64,000 bases of DNA from Azolla caroliniana (Eukaryota > Polypodiophyta): assembly GCA_043228905.1 (NCBI GenBank), contig JBHGNT010000009.1, positions 15,562,001-15,626,000 on the forward strand, given 5' to 3'. Within the stretch, counting starts at the first letter, position 1. Every line of letters starts with the position of its first letter. The translations under genes were made by a program, and so were the position numbers. Below are positions 11,691 to 22,125 of this stretch, one piece after another. Under the pieces are notes generated by a model. The model was not told where the DNA came from. It ran no database searches and saw only the letters and a list, made by a program, of their open reading frames with translations.

Positions 11691-11904
11691 CCTAGTCCAA
11701 AACCTTGGTGGTTTCCACCCGGCTCACGCAACGATCCGACGCCGAAAGACACGACAACGGTGAAGAAGATGAAAAGCCGGAGCCGGAGAACTCAACACAA
11801 CACCAGCTTGAATAACAGCCGGAACCTCAGCCGGAGATGCAAACAGAGCAGACGCAAAAGGAGCAACCGGACATACAAGCGAAGCAGCCGGAGATGGAGC
11901 AACA
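11690..11904 (+). mobile_element. Gypsy ORF3 tail, left part, split by Copia insertion
   Basis: A Pro/Glu/Gln-rich reading frame (repeated QPE and PEMEQ-type blocks) runs up to the insertion point and resumes at 18254 on the other side of the Copia element. It matches the tail of the third ORF seen at 27230-27560 in the non-autonomous Gypsy. Confidence 0.65.
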
Positions 11905-11995
11905 TGTAAAAGAATAGCGTGTGTAGAAGCGTATGCGAAACACAGAGTACACAGTTCTGGAAACAACAGAAAACACAGAGATGGAGATGGATATG

Positions 11996-12045
<50 letters not shown>

Positions 12046-12323
12046 AGACAACAGAAAACTCAAATTCAAAATAATGACTCTCTGTGTACATACACCGTGT
12101 TCAGTGAGCACCTTTTATACAAGCCCTGAAAATCGGGCTGACACAAGTATTCATAGTACTTACACTCACTCCCAAAATTATTCCTTTCGAGGAATATCTT
12201 TCTAATGGCCTCGCGGTGTTCGCACCGTTACGACTTATGTTATGCGTAATGTTTTACGCACCTAGTCTACGCACTGGGTTACGCACCGTGTTACGCACCC
12301 AACGTTGAGCTTGTCACTCAACA
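11905..12323 (-). repeat. 3' LTR of minus-strand Copia (left copy)
   Basis: 419 bp, TG...CA ends, carrying a (GA)n run at about 12000-12044. It pairs with 17864-18253 and differs from it by several indels. Confidence 0.9.
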
Positions 12324-12512
12324 CTCCCCCTCAAGCTCAACTTGAGGTTCCGTCCGCTCTTCTGGATCTACGCTCTGGTTCCTTCTGGCTTCACACCTCG
12401 CTCGCGCTCCTCGACCCGTTCGATTCCGTGCGCTTCGACCCTTCCGGTAAGCTTGTCAGCTTGTTCGGCCCTTCTTAGCTCCCTTGCTGTCGCGGTGTCA
12501 GCGCGTCCTTCG

Positions 12513-13991
12513 CTACCCTTTTCTCCACATGGCCTTCAGTTGATTCGGCGTATCCAAATCGAACACTTCCGATTCAATTATGCTCTCATTCGAATTGGCT
12601 GTCTCCAATTCGTATCTGATCTTGGCCTTTACGCCCTTCTTGGCTGTATCTCCCCCTGATTTGGCTGTCCTCGGCGCTTCCCTACGATTGCGGCCCTTGC
12701 TCTCTTCTTTGGCTTCTTCAGCCCGTCCGAAATCGAATTCTTCATCTGATTCCTCATCACGGTCACTTCCGTCATGATGAACACCCCCGCTCCTTTCACG
12801 CTCTTGTTCCTGTTCTTCCTTTCTCCCCCTCAAGTTCGGTGTGTCGAGGTGACGCAACCCTAGCTCACCCAAGAAATGCCGTAACTTGTCGAAACCAAGA
12901 GGCTTGGTGAAGATGTCAACAACTTGCCGATCTATCGGAACATACGCTAGTTTGACTTCACCTGAAAGGACCCGCTTGCGGACAAAATGGTAATGCACCT
13001 CAATGTGCTTGGTCCGCACGTGGAACACGGGGTTTTTCGCAAGGTGGATACTACTGAGGTTGTCACAAAAGATCGTCGTCGGATCAGACACCTCTACATG
13101 CAGATCCTGTATTAGCCGTTTTACCCAAATGACTTCGCACGTAGCGACAATCGCCCGTCGACACTTGGCCTCCGTGCTCGATAGTGCTACTGTTGGCTGC
13201 TTCTTACTGCTCCACGCAATCGCCACACTTACTAGAGAGAATGCGTATCCGGATGTGGATCTACGATCGTGGGCGTTTCCGGCCCAATCGACATCCATGT
13301 AGCCGACTAACTGTTCAACTACACCTGCCCAATAAAACAACGCCATGTCTTTCGTGCCGCTGACATAACGCAGTATCTGTTGTGCACACTGAAAGTGTTC
13401 GACCGTAGGCTGCGACATGAATTGACTGATTAGGCTGACTGAATAACTAAGATCCGACTGAGTAATCGTCACATAGATAAGGCTTCTGACAATCTGTCGA
13501 AACCGTGTCGGGTCGCACGCCTTCCCCGAATCTTGGCGAAGCTTTGCGTTTCTATCCAGAGGGGTCGAGATGGGCTTACAGTTTGCCATCCCAAACTTGA
13601 AGAGCATATTCAACGTGTAATGATACTGGTTGATCAATATGCCTTGGGGGGTACGGATCACTTCGATCCTGAGGAAGTAATGAAGGTCTCCAAGATCCTT
13701 CATTTCAAACGATGCCGCAAGCTGAGACTTCACATGGCGGATTTCGTCAAGGTCGACACCGGCGATGACTAAATCATCAACGTACGAGAGCAGGTTGACC
13801 GGTCCATATTGACCTTGCCGAACAAATAGAGAAGAGTCTGATTTCGACGACGCAAACCTTTTCGGCCAATTTTGACCTCTTCCGTGGAGGTTCCTTCTCG
13901 ACTGGCTTGAGGTCAGGTTCGCTTCGAACTGACTCGGCACTACCGAAATTGTATTCCGGGGTCTTCTTCTTCCCCTTCTCCTTGCGTGCAA
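12513..13991 (-). pseudogene. Copia RT (back half) and RNase H with acidic tail
   Basis: The frame keeps the RT active-site strand LLSYVDDLVIAG, then LGDLHYFL, STPLD, and the Copia RNase H region with DVDWAG, RRSTSGYAF, ALSSTEAK, KHIEVHYHFVR and FTKPL blocks. The first half of RT is missing: the residues before YVDD are a frame-scrambled Arg/Ser-rich linker, and the integrase-RT linker sits in another frame at 13777-14079. After the usual Copia end the frame stays open for about 130 more residues rich in Glu, Asp, Arg and Lys. The element cannot make a working RT. Confidence 0.85.
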
Positions 13992-14342
13992 ACCATCTCC
14001 TCGGTTCTTTACGCGGGGACATCACGACCGAGTCTCCACTACTCACTGTCTCATCATCTGGTTGGCCACCTCGGCCCAACCCATCATTCGGCCCACTAAG
14101 TCTGAATGAGATCAGACTCTCTCAGAGCTCCGATGTCCTCATCATGTGGGGGCATCTCAGCCTCGCTGACTTCGTCTTCAGAAATCGGAATGGAGTCATG
14201 AGGTTCTAGAGGAGAAGGCAAGTACCACGAAGCGGACTCGTCAAATACGACATCGCGGTTTACGCGTACTTCCTTCGTTTGGGGGTTATAGCACTTATAC
14301 CCCTTCTGCTCGTCTGAATAGTCGACCAAGATACATTTCTCG

Positions 14343-15007
14343 TGACGAGAACTCGACGCTCCTTATGTCCGACGCTCGGCCACAACCGAGATTCTTTTCA
14401 TACACAGAAAAACAGGTAATGAAACGCGACACAAAGGAGAGAAATGGTACACAGGAGGTTTACGTGGAAAACCCCAAAATAAGGGAAAAACCACGGCAGC
14501 CCACAGGCTGCAAACTGTCACTATGTAGGGATATACAACAGTGAGTTCACTGAGGCAACGACCTCGTGCTCTCAGATCTTCGCCACAGGCAGCGGTTACA
14601 ACAGAGGCAACGACCTCGTCTCTTTCTCTCTCTCTGTACAGTTACGCGCTCTCTCTTCTTCTTGCACCAACAAGGAAGAATAACAACAACAAAAAAACGA
14701 CACACCTAAAAGTTTGCCCTAAGTCATATTTATACTAATATGACTTTTCGGCTATTTACAAATGTAGCCTCGATGGGCTCTCAGAAACATATTTACGAAT
14801 ATGTCTCTTCCTCCGGTTCATACCGGGCCTGCACCATCCGGCTCTCCGCAGTCGGGTACTCCCCATCCGGTTCATACCGGGCCTACACCATCCGGCTCTC
14901 CGCAGTCGGGTACTCCCCATCCGGTTCATATCGTTTCGGCCTCGACCGCGTTTGTTCGTCGGCACTGTTCTTCTCCCTTCCCATCCGGAGGGACCTGTCT
15001 CCCAACA
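14343..15007 (-). mobile_element. Solo LTR (TGTTGGGA family) inside the Copia integrase region
   Basis: On the minus strand it starts TGTTGGGAGACAGGTCCCTCC and ends CGTCA, and is flanked by the 5-bp duplication TCTCG (forward 14338-14342 and 15008-15012). The Copia pol frame resumes across it (DAKAE to KCILVDYS). It has a tandem duplication of a CCGGTTCATACCGGGCC-type unit at about 14815-14930. It contains no internal domain, so it is a solo LTR left by LTR-LTR recombination. Confidence 0.88.
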
Positions 15008-15079
15008 TCTCGGCCTTGGCATCCAGATTCCTCCTCTTCTCCTTCGGCACGTGCACATACACGATGCTGCCGAAAATCC

Positions 15080-15560
15080 TCAAGTGTGCCAAATTCGGTT
15101 TCTTTCCGAAAGCTCATGTGGCGACACTCCTCCATTAGCAGAAGTCCGATTCTGCAGGTAGACAACCGTCTTCACGGCTTCAACCCAATAGAATTTCGGC
15201 ATATGCTTCTCTTCAAGCATTGCCCTAGCCGCTTCTTCAATCGTCCGATTCTTCCGCTCGGCCACGCCGTTTTGCTGCGACGTCACGAGAATTTGCGTCG
15301 AATTCCCTCCTTCTGTAGATAACTTGTGAACTGGTCGGAGAAGTACTCCTTCCTGCCATCGGATCGTAGGCATTTGGTCTTACACCCAGTTCCCTTTCCG
15401 CAAGGCTCTTCACCTTCAGGAAACATGCGAAGACTTCGCTCTTCTTCGCGATTGTGCATACCCACGTGTGCCGAGTGAAATCGTCGATAAAGGTTACAAA
15501 GTAACGGCTTCCACCGAGACTCACGTTCTGTGCCGGACCCCACACATCCGAATGGATCAA
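15080..15560 (-). pseudogene. Copia integrase core remnant
   Basis: Minus-strand frames read the rve integrase core: MIHSDVWGP, the RYFVTFIDDFTRHTW block, then QQNGVAERKNRTIEEAARAM and KFYWVEAV. Frames alternate between 15237-15560 and 15080-15373, so at least one frameshift breaks it. The D, D and E positions (HSDVWGP, an LRSDGR in another frame, NGVAERKN) are recognisable. Confidence 0.8.
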
Positions 15561-16228
15561 ATCCAGTGGACTTCGACTACGATTATGCTCAGGGGGAATG
15601 GAAGTCGATGTTGTTTTCCCATATGACAGGCTTCACAGACTTGGCCATTACGGCCCCGAAATTTTGGCAAGCTAAAAACAATGTTCTTCGTCTGCATCTC
15701 ACGAAGCCGTGGGAAATTTACGTGGCCAAACCACTTGTGCCACAGGTCGATATCCGATTCAACCTTTTGTCCTTTCGTGTACAACGCAATGCTGGCTTGA
15801 TTAGTGTTGAGGATAAACATCCTCCCTTCACGGTGCCCTTGTGCGATCACTTTGCCTTCTATGAAGTAGCCGAGATGCGTGAATCGAAGTTGCATACCTT
15901 GGTCGATGATCTGACCGCCTGACACAAGGTTCTTTGCTATTGTCGGGACGTGTAACACATTCATGAGTTTCCCTTTCTGCCCGACATGGCTGAGGGGAAC
16001 TTTGCTGACATGTTCGATGGTATGCGGGGTGTCATCTCCCGTTTCGACAACCCCTCGTGATTCCGACTTCTCGAAGTACGAGAACCATTCCTCGTGACTT
16101 GTCATATGATTTGACGTTGCGGAATCCACATACCACACCTCGCTCGATTTTGAGGTGTTCACGACCATTGAATTGGCCTTATGCTTCATTATGAAGGCAG
16201 GGCCCATTCCATTTCCGGTTCGTTCCAA
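15557..16228 (-). pseudogene. Copia protease and GAG-pre-integrase
   Basis: An uninterrupted 223-residue minus-strand frame with the protease block VWYVDSATSNHMTS (Gly of D-S-G-A replaced: DSAT), LHVPTIAKNLVS, GHREGRMFILNTN, and the pre-integrase LWHKWFGHVNF with a CEACHMGK finger end. The loss of Gly next to the catalytic Asp and Ser makes activity doubtful. Confidence 0.85.
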
Positions 16229-16229
16229 G

Positions 16230-17749
16230 CCTTCCGCGTAATGGGACTTTTGAAGCCTTCCTGCGTCTCTTCCGCTCGATCCAGCTTTGTTTGAGTCGGC
16301 TTGTTTCTTGTAGCCCTCGCTCTCCTTGTGGCGTTTCTTGCCATCGTACTAGCATTCTGACGTGGCCTTCTCTTGCCGTCTTCCGGTGCCGCGATGACTC
16401 CCCCTGCTTCCAGCATCTCGATTATGCCGTCCATTTTGCTCCTTTCGGCCGCCTCCATAGTGTGCTGATCCGCCTCATCCACCACGACCACGGGGCCTAT
16501 CATCCTTCGTGTAGAGCATCTTGCCATCGGCGTGCGCTTTTGTCGACGCACTTGCGTGGTTTTCCTCTACGAGCAACATTGACTGAAGCTCGAAAAACGA
16601 AGACGTATTCTTCCTCGTGCAGACCGCCGTTCGGAAAGCTCCGAACTTAGATGCTAACCCACCAAGACAAACCTGCACCATCTCGTCCTCCTCGATGTTC
16701 ACGTTGACAGAGGCGAGTGAGTCACAGATTTCTTTAATCTTGGTGCTTGCGGTGAAGCTTCATGGTTGTAGTGCTTGCGGTGAAGACCTTTTTCAGGTTT
16801 CCCCAAGCTTCTTTTGGCGTCTTGGCTGTTGGGAATATGTCCCTCCACTGGGAGGAAGAACCGATTGATCGAAAAGCCGACAGTCGATGACAGGAAAGAT
16901 CCAACTGTTCAGAAAGCCGATAGTCGAAGAGTCGAAAACAGTGAGTCGACTGTTTGAAGATTCGACTATTATTATTATAGTAATAAAAATAATGATGGTG
17001 TGTGGAAACAAGTCCCTCCAGATGGGAAAGAGAGAGGAGCCGAGTTGATGAAACCAGAAACGTGTATATAGCCAACTCGGGAGACTATAATTGTAGATAG
17101 TCTAAGTGTGTGCTCCATGAGGGCTACCTATGTAAATAGCCAAAAAGGTTGTTTAAGTATATATGCAACTAGGGAAAACTAAAAAGAAAAAAACAGTGTG
17201 TGTATAGAAGTTGTAGAGCGCGTGAGAACGCAAGAGAGTGTGCGAGAGAGAAGTGTGAGCCGCGCCATAACTGTGTGAGTAACAACAGACGCGAAGAGCA
17301 CTATGCGGTTGATACACTCGACAGAGTGTTGTATTCCTCTCGGTGTTGTATATCCACTTTGTAGAGTGAAGAAATCTATTCACCCGTGGTTTTTCCCGTT
17401 TTTGGGTTTCCACGTAAATTCTCTGTGCACCATTGTTCATCTTGTTTTTCTCCTTGGCATATTTCTGTGATTCGTATTTCAGGAGTGTTTGTTCATTGTG
17501 ACTTATATTCTGCAACGATTTCTCAACATTGGCGTCTCGGATATGGCTCAACAGCTGGTCTTCGACACTGGACGCAAAGCAGTACATCACTCTGCTTGCT
17601 GCTTGTTCCCACGTTGGGAAGTCCTTGTGTGTCGCATCAGGTGTTGTGTCATTAGCTCCGTCGACATAACTCCAATAACCGTGCCCAAGCAGGTACTGGT
17701 GCATCTTGTACGACCAAGATGCGTAGTTGGATCTATGGAGCTTCTCCAT
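16230..17749 (-). pseudogene. Copia gag, interrupted by a solo LTR
   Basis: Starts with ATG at 17749 (MEKLHRSNYASWSYKMHQYL), runs to about 17530, is interrupted by the solo LTR, and resumes at 16826 with AKTPKEAWGNLKKVF. Later frames at 16475-16702 carry MVQVCLGGLASKFG. It is the same gag family as elements A, B and C. Frame changes follow in the basic nucleocapsid region. Confidence 0.82.
16827..17528 (+). mobile_element. Solo LTR (TGTTGGGA family) inside Copia gag
   Basis: 702 bp from TGTTGGGAATATGTCCCTCC to TCTCAACA, flanked by the 5-bp duplication TTGGC at 16822-16826 and 17529-17533. Removing it and one duplication rejoins the gag reading frame. It shares its head, a CTTGGGAG..TAAATAGCC region and a GGTTTTTCCC tail block with 14343-15007, but in the opposite orientation. 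Confidence 0.9.
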
Positions 17750-17863
17750 ATCTGTTGTCTTTTTGTTTCCCGAAAAAAAAAATGAAGAACAACTTCAACT
17801 CTGTTTTATCGCAAGCTTTTCTTGTCGGCTGCAGAGGACTTCAACCCTCACGCTCTGATACCA

Positions 17864-18253
17864 TGTAAAAGAATAGCGTGTGCGGAAGCGTATGCGAAAC
17901 ATAGAGTACATAGTTCTGGAAACAACAGAAAACACAGAGATGGAGACAGAGAGAGAGAGAGAGAGTAGACAACAAAAAACTAATATTCAAAATAGTGACT
18001 CTCTGTGTACATACACCGTGCTCAGTGAGCACCTTTTATAGAAGCCCTGACAATCGAGCTGACACAAGTACTGACAATACTTGACGCTCATAAATGAGCC
18101 ACTACACTCACTCCCAAAATTATTCCTTTCGAGGAATATTTTTCTAACTGCCTCGTAGTGTTCGCACCGTTAAAACTTACGTTATGTGTAATGTTTTACG
18201 CACCCAGTCTACGCACCGTGTTACGCACCCAACGTTGAGCTTGTCACTCAACA
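17864..18253 (-). repeat. 5' LTR of minus-strand Copia (right copy)
   Basis: 390 bp pairing with 11905-12323. The adjacent CTCTGATACCA (17853-17863) is the primer site on the minus strand. Confidence 0.9.
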
Positions 18254-18382
18254 CAACAATCGGTGAATGAAGAAGCGCGGTTGGAGCCAATGGACCAAAG
18301 TATCCTGGACATACTTGATGAGGAGTGAAGGAGTTGACTTGTGGGTTCGACGTGCAATGCACTGTCCCACGGGCATGCCATG
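18254..18382 (+). mobile_element. Gypsy ORF3 tail, right part
   Basis: Resumes the frame cut at 11904 and ends with MDQSILDILDEE and a stop. The same ending (FDQSILDILEDE, stop) is at 27518-27560 just before the LTR of another Gypsy copy. Confidence 0.75.
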
Positions 18383-18844
18383 TGTTGGCTGAAGAAGAGT
18401 ATGATCTGGAGACAGAGGTGTGAACTGGAGGATAAAGCTGGAGAGAGAAAATATATTATAGATAATTTGTATTACGGAAATGACGGATCTGGACGGATGT
18501 ACCGATCCGGATCCGCACTGTTTTGTAATCGGGTAGCCGGATGAGGCATCGTTTTGTGACCTTACCGGATGCCTTATATAAGGGATTCAGATTGATTGAA
18601 TCTAGCGAGAAAGTAATGCAAGTTATGTTATTGTTTGTCTATCTTGTGTACTTGCCGTTTGTGCTATATCTTGTTACCTTATGCGTGTAATTGAGTGCCG
18701 ATATAGTGTATGTATTTCGAAAATTAATCGGTTAAATGCTAAGAGTGATAAAGTATTAATCCATCTCTCCGACCACACCTTTGGAGACGTATTCCGGAAG
18801 GGTATACCTTGTGTTTGCGGCTAATGTCCAGCCAAAGAATAACA
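18383..18844 (+). repeat. Gypsy LTR flanked on both sides by internal sequence
   Basis: 462 bp, TGTTGGCTG start and AAGAATAACA end, with a GCCTTATATAAGG promoter core at about 18570. It is preceded by CATGCCATG, as the 3' LTR at 27616 is (GTGCCATG). It is followed by CTATTTTGGCGACCACG, which matches the TTTTTGGCGACCAC leader downstream of the 5' LTR at 25370. So it has the 3' end of an internal region on one side and a 5' leader on the other. Confidence 0.72.
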
Positions 18845-19191
18845 CTATTTTGGCGACCACGAAGGCGAGGAAGGAGACACACTAGACATATGAAGGCCAC
18901 ATATCTCTCCTAATGGCGGAGTTCTGCTCATCTTCTTCTCCATTTCATGTTCCCTCCCCTTGCAAGACTCTTAGAGAAGAAGCAATAAGAAATCACCAGT
19001 TTTTTCCTACACGCAAGAAGCCAACGAAGAGACGTGATGAAAGTATACGAGGGTGCGGGTAATCGAATCGATGATGTGCGACAAATGACAGTGATGATGT
19101 GAAAGATGAAGTTGAAGATGAAATCACATCATTAATCATCAATAACATCATCATCGCAAACCCTATTCCTGTCTTTATCACCATTTTCATC
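18845..19191. other. Gypsy leader remnant and unassigned spacer
   Basis: The first 60 bp looks like the primer site and leader following a Gypsy LTR. The rest (ATC-rich, around 19080-19190) has no recognisable coding content. Confidence 0.4.
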
Positions 19192-19444
19192 TTCATTATC
19201 ATTAACCCTAACCTTAAAACCCACAACACTATTTTGGCATGGTGTCATAGTATGCTTTGTACACTACGTAAAATATGTACGGAGTACCCGATTGACTAAG
19301 TATACAGAAATAGAAGAAAATACTATAATAAATTTGTAACATGCATAGGGGCAAGATTTGAACCCTATACCTCCATGTTAATAATTTGAAGCATTACCAT
19401 TATACTAACACATTATGAGTGTTAAAAAAGTAGATTTCCCATAT
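19192..19444 (+). repeat. Direct repeat copy 2 (LTR tail plus leader?)
   Basis: Second copy of the sequence at 10888-11151, same orientation, about 8.3 kb away, differing by small substitutions and short indels. Confidence 0.7.
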
Positions 19445-19760
19445 GGGTCGAAATGTGCTATGGTGTACCAAAAAAGTATTGTTTTTGGCAAAAAAAAACA
19501 CGAGTACTGTTAGTACTAAGTAATTATAAAAAAGTTTTTAAAAAAATCGAAAAAATTATAATCTTTTTAGGGAGTGGGGTGGGGGTAGTACACGTTGCAT
19601 TTTATTGGGGGAGACAGTTGCTGCGTATTCAAGAGTCAGGACTAATTTGGGGGCTATTTCCCCCTCACTTTTTATTTAGCATGCCACATTAATTGAATTT
19701 GGTGCTTCTCACCATTTTGGTGTCTCCTCTTCCTCCTTCCAACCGAGCCCATCTCAGATT
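19445..19760. other. Spacer without recognisable content
   Basis: A/T-tracts, a G-rich run (GGAGTGGGGTGGGGG near 19572) and short frames only. No gene or element limits seen. Confidence 0.4.
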
Positions 19761-20055
19761 TGTTGGGAAATCGGTCCCTCCGGATGGGATCCGGTTATGA
19801 ATGGAGAGGACCCGGTGAGAACCGAAAGAGACGACATACTTGTAAATATGTTTTGAGTAAGCCTCTTGAGGCTATATTTGTAAATAGCCCTAAGTTCATA
19901 TAAGTATAAATATGACTTAGGGCAATCACTTAGTAGAGTTGTTGTCATATTGTTGTACAGAGATAGAGAGAGCGAGAGAGAGAGTAGCTACAAGCACTTT
20001 CTGTTGTAACCGCCATCTGGCGAAGAGCGTGAGCACGAGGTCGTTGTAAGTGGTT
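19761..20055 (+). repeat. 5' fragment of a TGTTGGGA-family LTR
   Basis: Begins TGTTGGGAAATCGGTCCCTCC and shares TAAATATGTTT, TAAATAGCC and ATAAATATGACTTAGGGCAA blocks with the minus-strand solo LTR 14343-15007. Homology stops near GAGGTCGTTG at about 20045, where the transposase-like gene begins. So the LTR is truncated at its 3' end. Confidence 0.75.
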
Positions 20056-20074
20056 GGGGTTAGGCTGTAGACGA

Positions 20075-21012
20075 CGATGTGATGCCTTGTCTCATGAGAT
20101 TATTGAGAAAGTGGATTCCTTTTGGACAAAAAACACACGTGTCTCACCGAATAAAAAAGATGTATGTAGACAACGTATAAGTCGGGGTAGGTACCAGATT
20201 CAGCTAAGACACTTCTTGGAGATGATTGAGGTAATTCTTTTGTTTTTATCTATTTGGTTTTAAATATTTTTTTTTACTAAAGGATTCTATTAAGGTTAAC
20301 TATTTATTAACTTATGTAGGCTGAATTGTTCATGAACTTCAAAGACCAACATCCTAACATCAATCTTGGATTTCTCAAGTTCCAAGGTTTGAAACCGTTT
20401 TTTGTTAGAAAGTTAAAAGAGAGGAACACATGTTGTTGTGTGTACCACATTAAAATGGACATGTTAAGGCTTGATCTGAACACTATGCGTATTGTTTCTA
20501 AGGGTATACACGGGGATGGGTGTGTTTGCACTTCTGAGGTATGTAGACCAAATGTGAGTGATAATAGATGTAATGCGCGAAACATGACTTATGCATCGGC
20601 TTCTGAGTTATGGAGGTCTTTTGTTTGTGAAAAACAACCATCATCTGAGTGGCATAATCGTACATGTCTTCTAAGAACATGTAAGGTTTGCCCACAACCG
20701 CCATTTTGTAGACAAGAGCTTGATGTAGATAACTGTCATAATGTGAAACGGAAATATTTAGAGTATGTGATAGAAAATATAGGTAAGGGTCTCGTTAGTA
20801 AGCGTATCAAGGCAATATATAAGGAGACATGTGCTGCTACCCATGTCTCAGAGTTTAAGAACCAACTCGGGGAGTTCATTCCACATAACTTTAGGAGTTA
20901 TTGGCAAAATTCACAGGTCAAGGAATGTATAAATAACTTACCACCAGATGTTATAGTATATGTTATTGAGTTTGCAGAGAACTATACGTTTAAAATTCAA
21001 AATGAGAACTGA
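20075..21012 (+). pseudogene. Partial DNA-transposon-type transposase with DFAENY motif
   Basis: Exon 1 runs from about 20075 to 20230 (RVSPNKKDVCRQRI, HFLEMIE). A 89-bp GT-AG intron is at 20231-20319, and exon 2 runs 20320-21012, in phase. Exon 2 has FQGLKPFFVRKLKERNTCCC, a run of paired Cys (CVCTSEVC, CLLRTCKVC), KHNF/PHNFRSYW and ends VIEFAENYTFKIQNEN. The D/EFAENY..QNE block matches my memory of a plant and animal family of large transposase-like proteins whose catalytic half follows this block; here it is cut off at the start of a tandem duplication. The family name is uncertain. The 5' end is also cut by the LTR fragment. Confidence 0.55.
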
Positions 21013-21823
21013 AAGGAATAGTACTAATCCATATGGACATGCATATTTCATCTGGTAATGAACAATGTTAGTACTAAAAAACCAAGAACTTCATGCCTAT
21101 TTGTTCAGTCATGCAAAGCCTAAGTCAAGTGGACTCAAAAAGTACAATGCAATTAACCAATGTTAGTACTAATACAAGTTATACAACTAAACATTTAAGA
21201 CCTTCCGTACCAAATAATCAATACCGAATCAATTGATCACGAAGGAATACAATGTAATCAATATGGTTAGTATTTAATAACATCTTAGGAACTTAAAGGA
21301 ATAGTATTGAACCACCTGGATATGCATATTTCATTTGGTAATGAACAATGTTAGTACTAAACAGGCAAGACCGACATGCCTATTTGTTTGATCATGCAAA
21401 ACCTAAGTCAAGTGGACATAAAAAGTACAATGCAATAAACAATGTTAGTACTAGGGATCGGCAACGGCTCGGTTTAGGCTTGAACTTGCCTTAACGGTTT
21501 GAGCTCGGCTCGGCTTGGCTTGGGCCTCGTCAAACCGGCTCAAGCCATTTAGAAACTTTAGAGAGAGAGGGAGAGAGAGAGAAAGAGAGAGAGGAAGGGA
21601 GACAACATACAAGGGGAAAGAGAGAGAGAGAGAGAGTGAGGGAGACTAAACAGATGATGGGAGAGAGAGTGAGGGAGAACTACAAAGACGAGGAGAGAGA
21701 GAGAGAGAGACAACAAATAAGGAGAGAGAGAGAGGGAGAGAGAGTCGAGACCACAAATGTGAGAGAGAGAGTGGGAGGGAGAGCTTGTACAATGTATACT
21801 ATATAGTATATAGTGGATCATTT

Positions 21824-21858
<35 letters not shown>

Positions 21859-22125
21859 GGAGGTTTCCAAACCAGTTTCCAAGCCGTTTACCAAACCGGT
21901 TTAGCCTAAACCGGTTTGGTTTGGTTTGGTTCAGGTTTGAGATCCCTTAAAAGTTTAGGCTTACTTGGTTTGGCTTGGATCAGGCCAAACCGGCTAAGCC
22001 TAAACCGAACTATTGCCGATCCCTAGTTAGTACTAATACAAGTTATACAACTAAACATTTAAGACCTTTAGTACTAAATAATCCGCACTAAATCAACTGA
22101 TCATCCTGGATTACAATGTAATCAT
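21012..22125. repeat. Approx. 285-bp tandem duplication, second copy split by a MITE
   Basis: Unit 1 is 21012-21295. Unit 2 is 21296-22125, with a MITE at 21452-22025 inside. Both units share AAAGGAATAGTA, CATATTTCATYTGGTAATGAACAATG and TACAAGTTATACAACTAAAC blocks. Confidence 0.85.
21452..22025. mobile_element. hAT-type MITE, 574 bp
   Basis: Terminal inverted repeats TAGGGATCGGCAA...TTGCCGATCCCTA, flanked by a perfect 8-bp duplication GTTAGTAC (21444-21451 and 22026-22033). The interior holds GA-rich microsatellite and AAACCGG/CCGGTTT repeats, and no transposase. The 8-bp duplication and TAGGG-type ends fit hAT-derived MITEs. Confidence 0.92.

Larger units (their letters stand above)
11905..18253 (-). 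mobile_element. Full-length decayed Ty1/Copia element with nested solo LTRs
   Basis: Left LTR 11905-12323 and right LTR 17864-18253 share TGTAAAAGAATAGCGTGTG starts and GTCACTCAACA ends, and are flanked by a 5-bp target duplication CAACA (11900-11904 and 18254-18258). The primer site next to the right LTR reads TGGTATCAGAGC on the minus strand (iMet tRNA). A purine tract (GCTTGAGGGGGAG) abuts the left LTR. Coding order on the minus strand is gag, protease, integrase, RT, RNase H, as in Copia. Two solo LTRs (14343-15007 and 16827-17528) interrupt it, and the front half of RT is missing. It has inserted into a Gypsy tail. Confidence 0.92.

Noticed and set aside
14740-15322. Plus-strand frames with repeated SGSYRA.TIRLSAVGYSP units
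   Set aside because: They come from the tandem unit within the solo LTR; no protein family resemblance, and the coding strand of the host Copia is minus.
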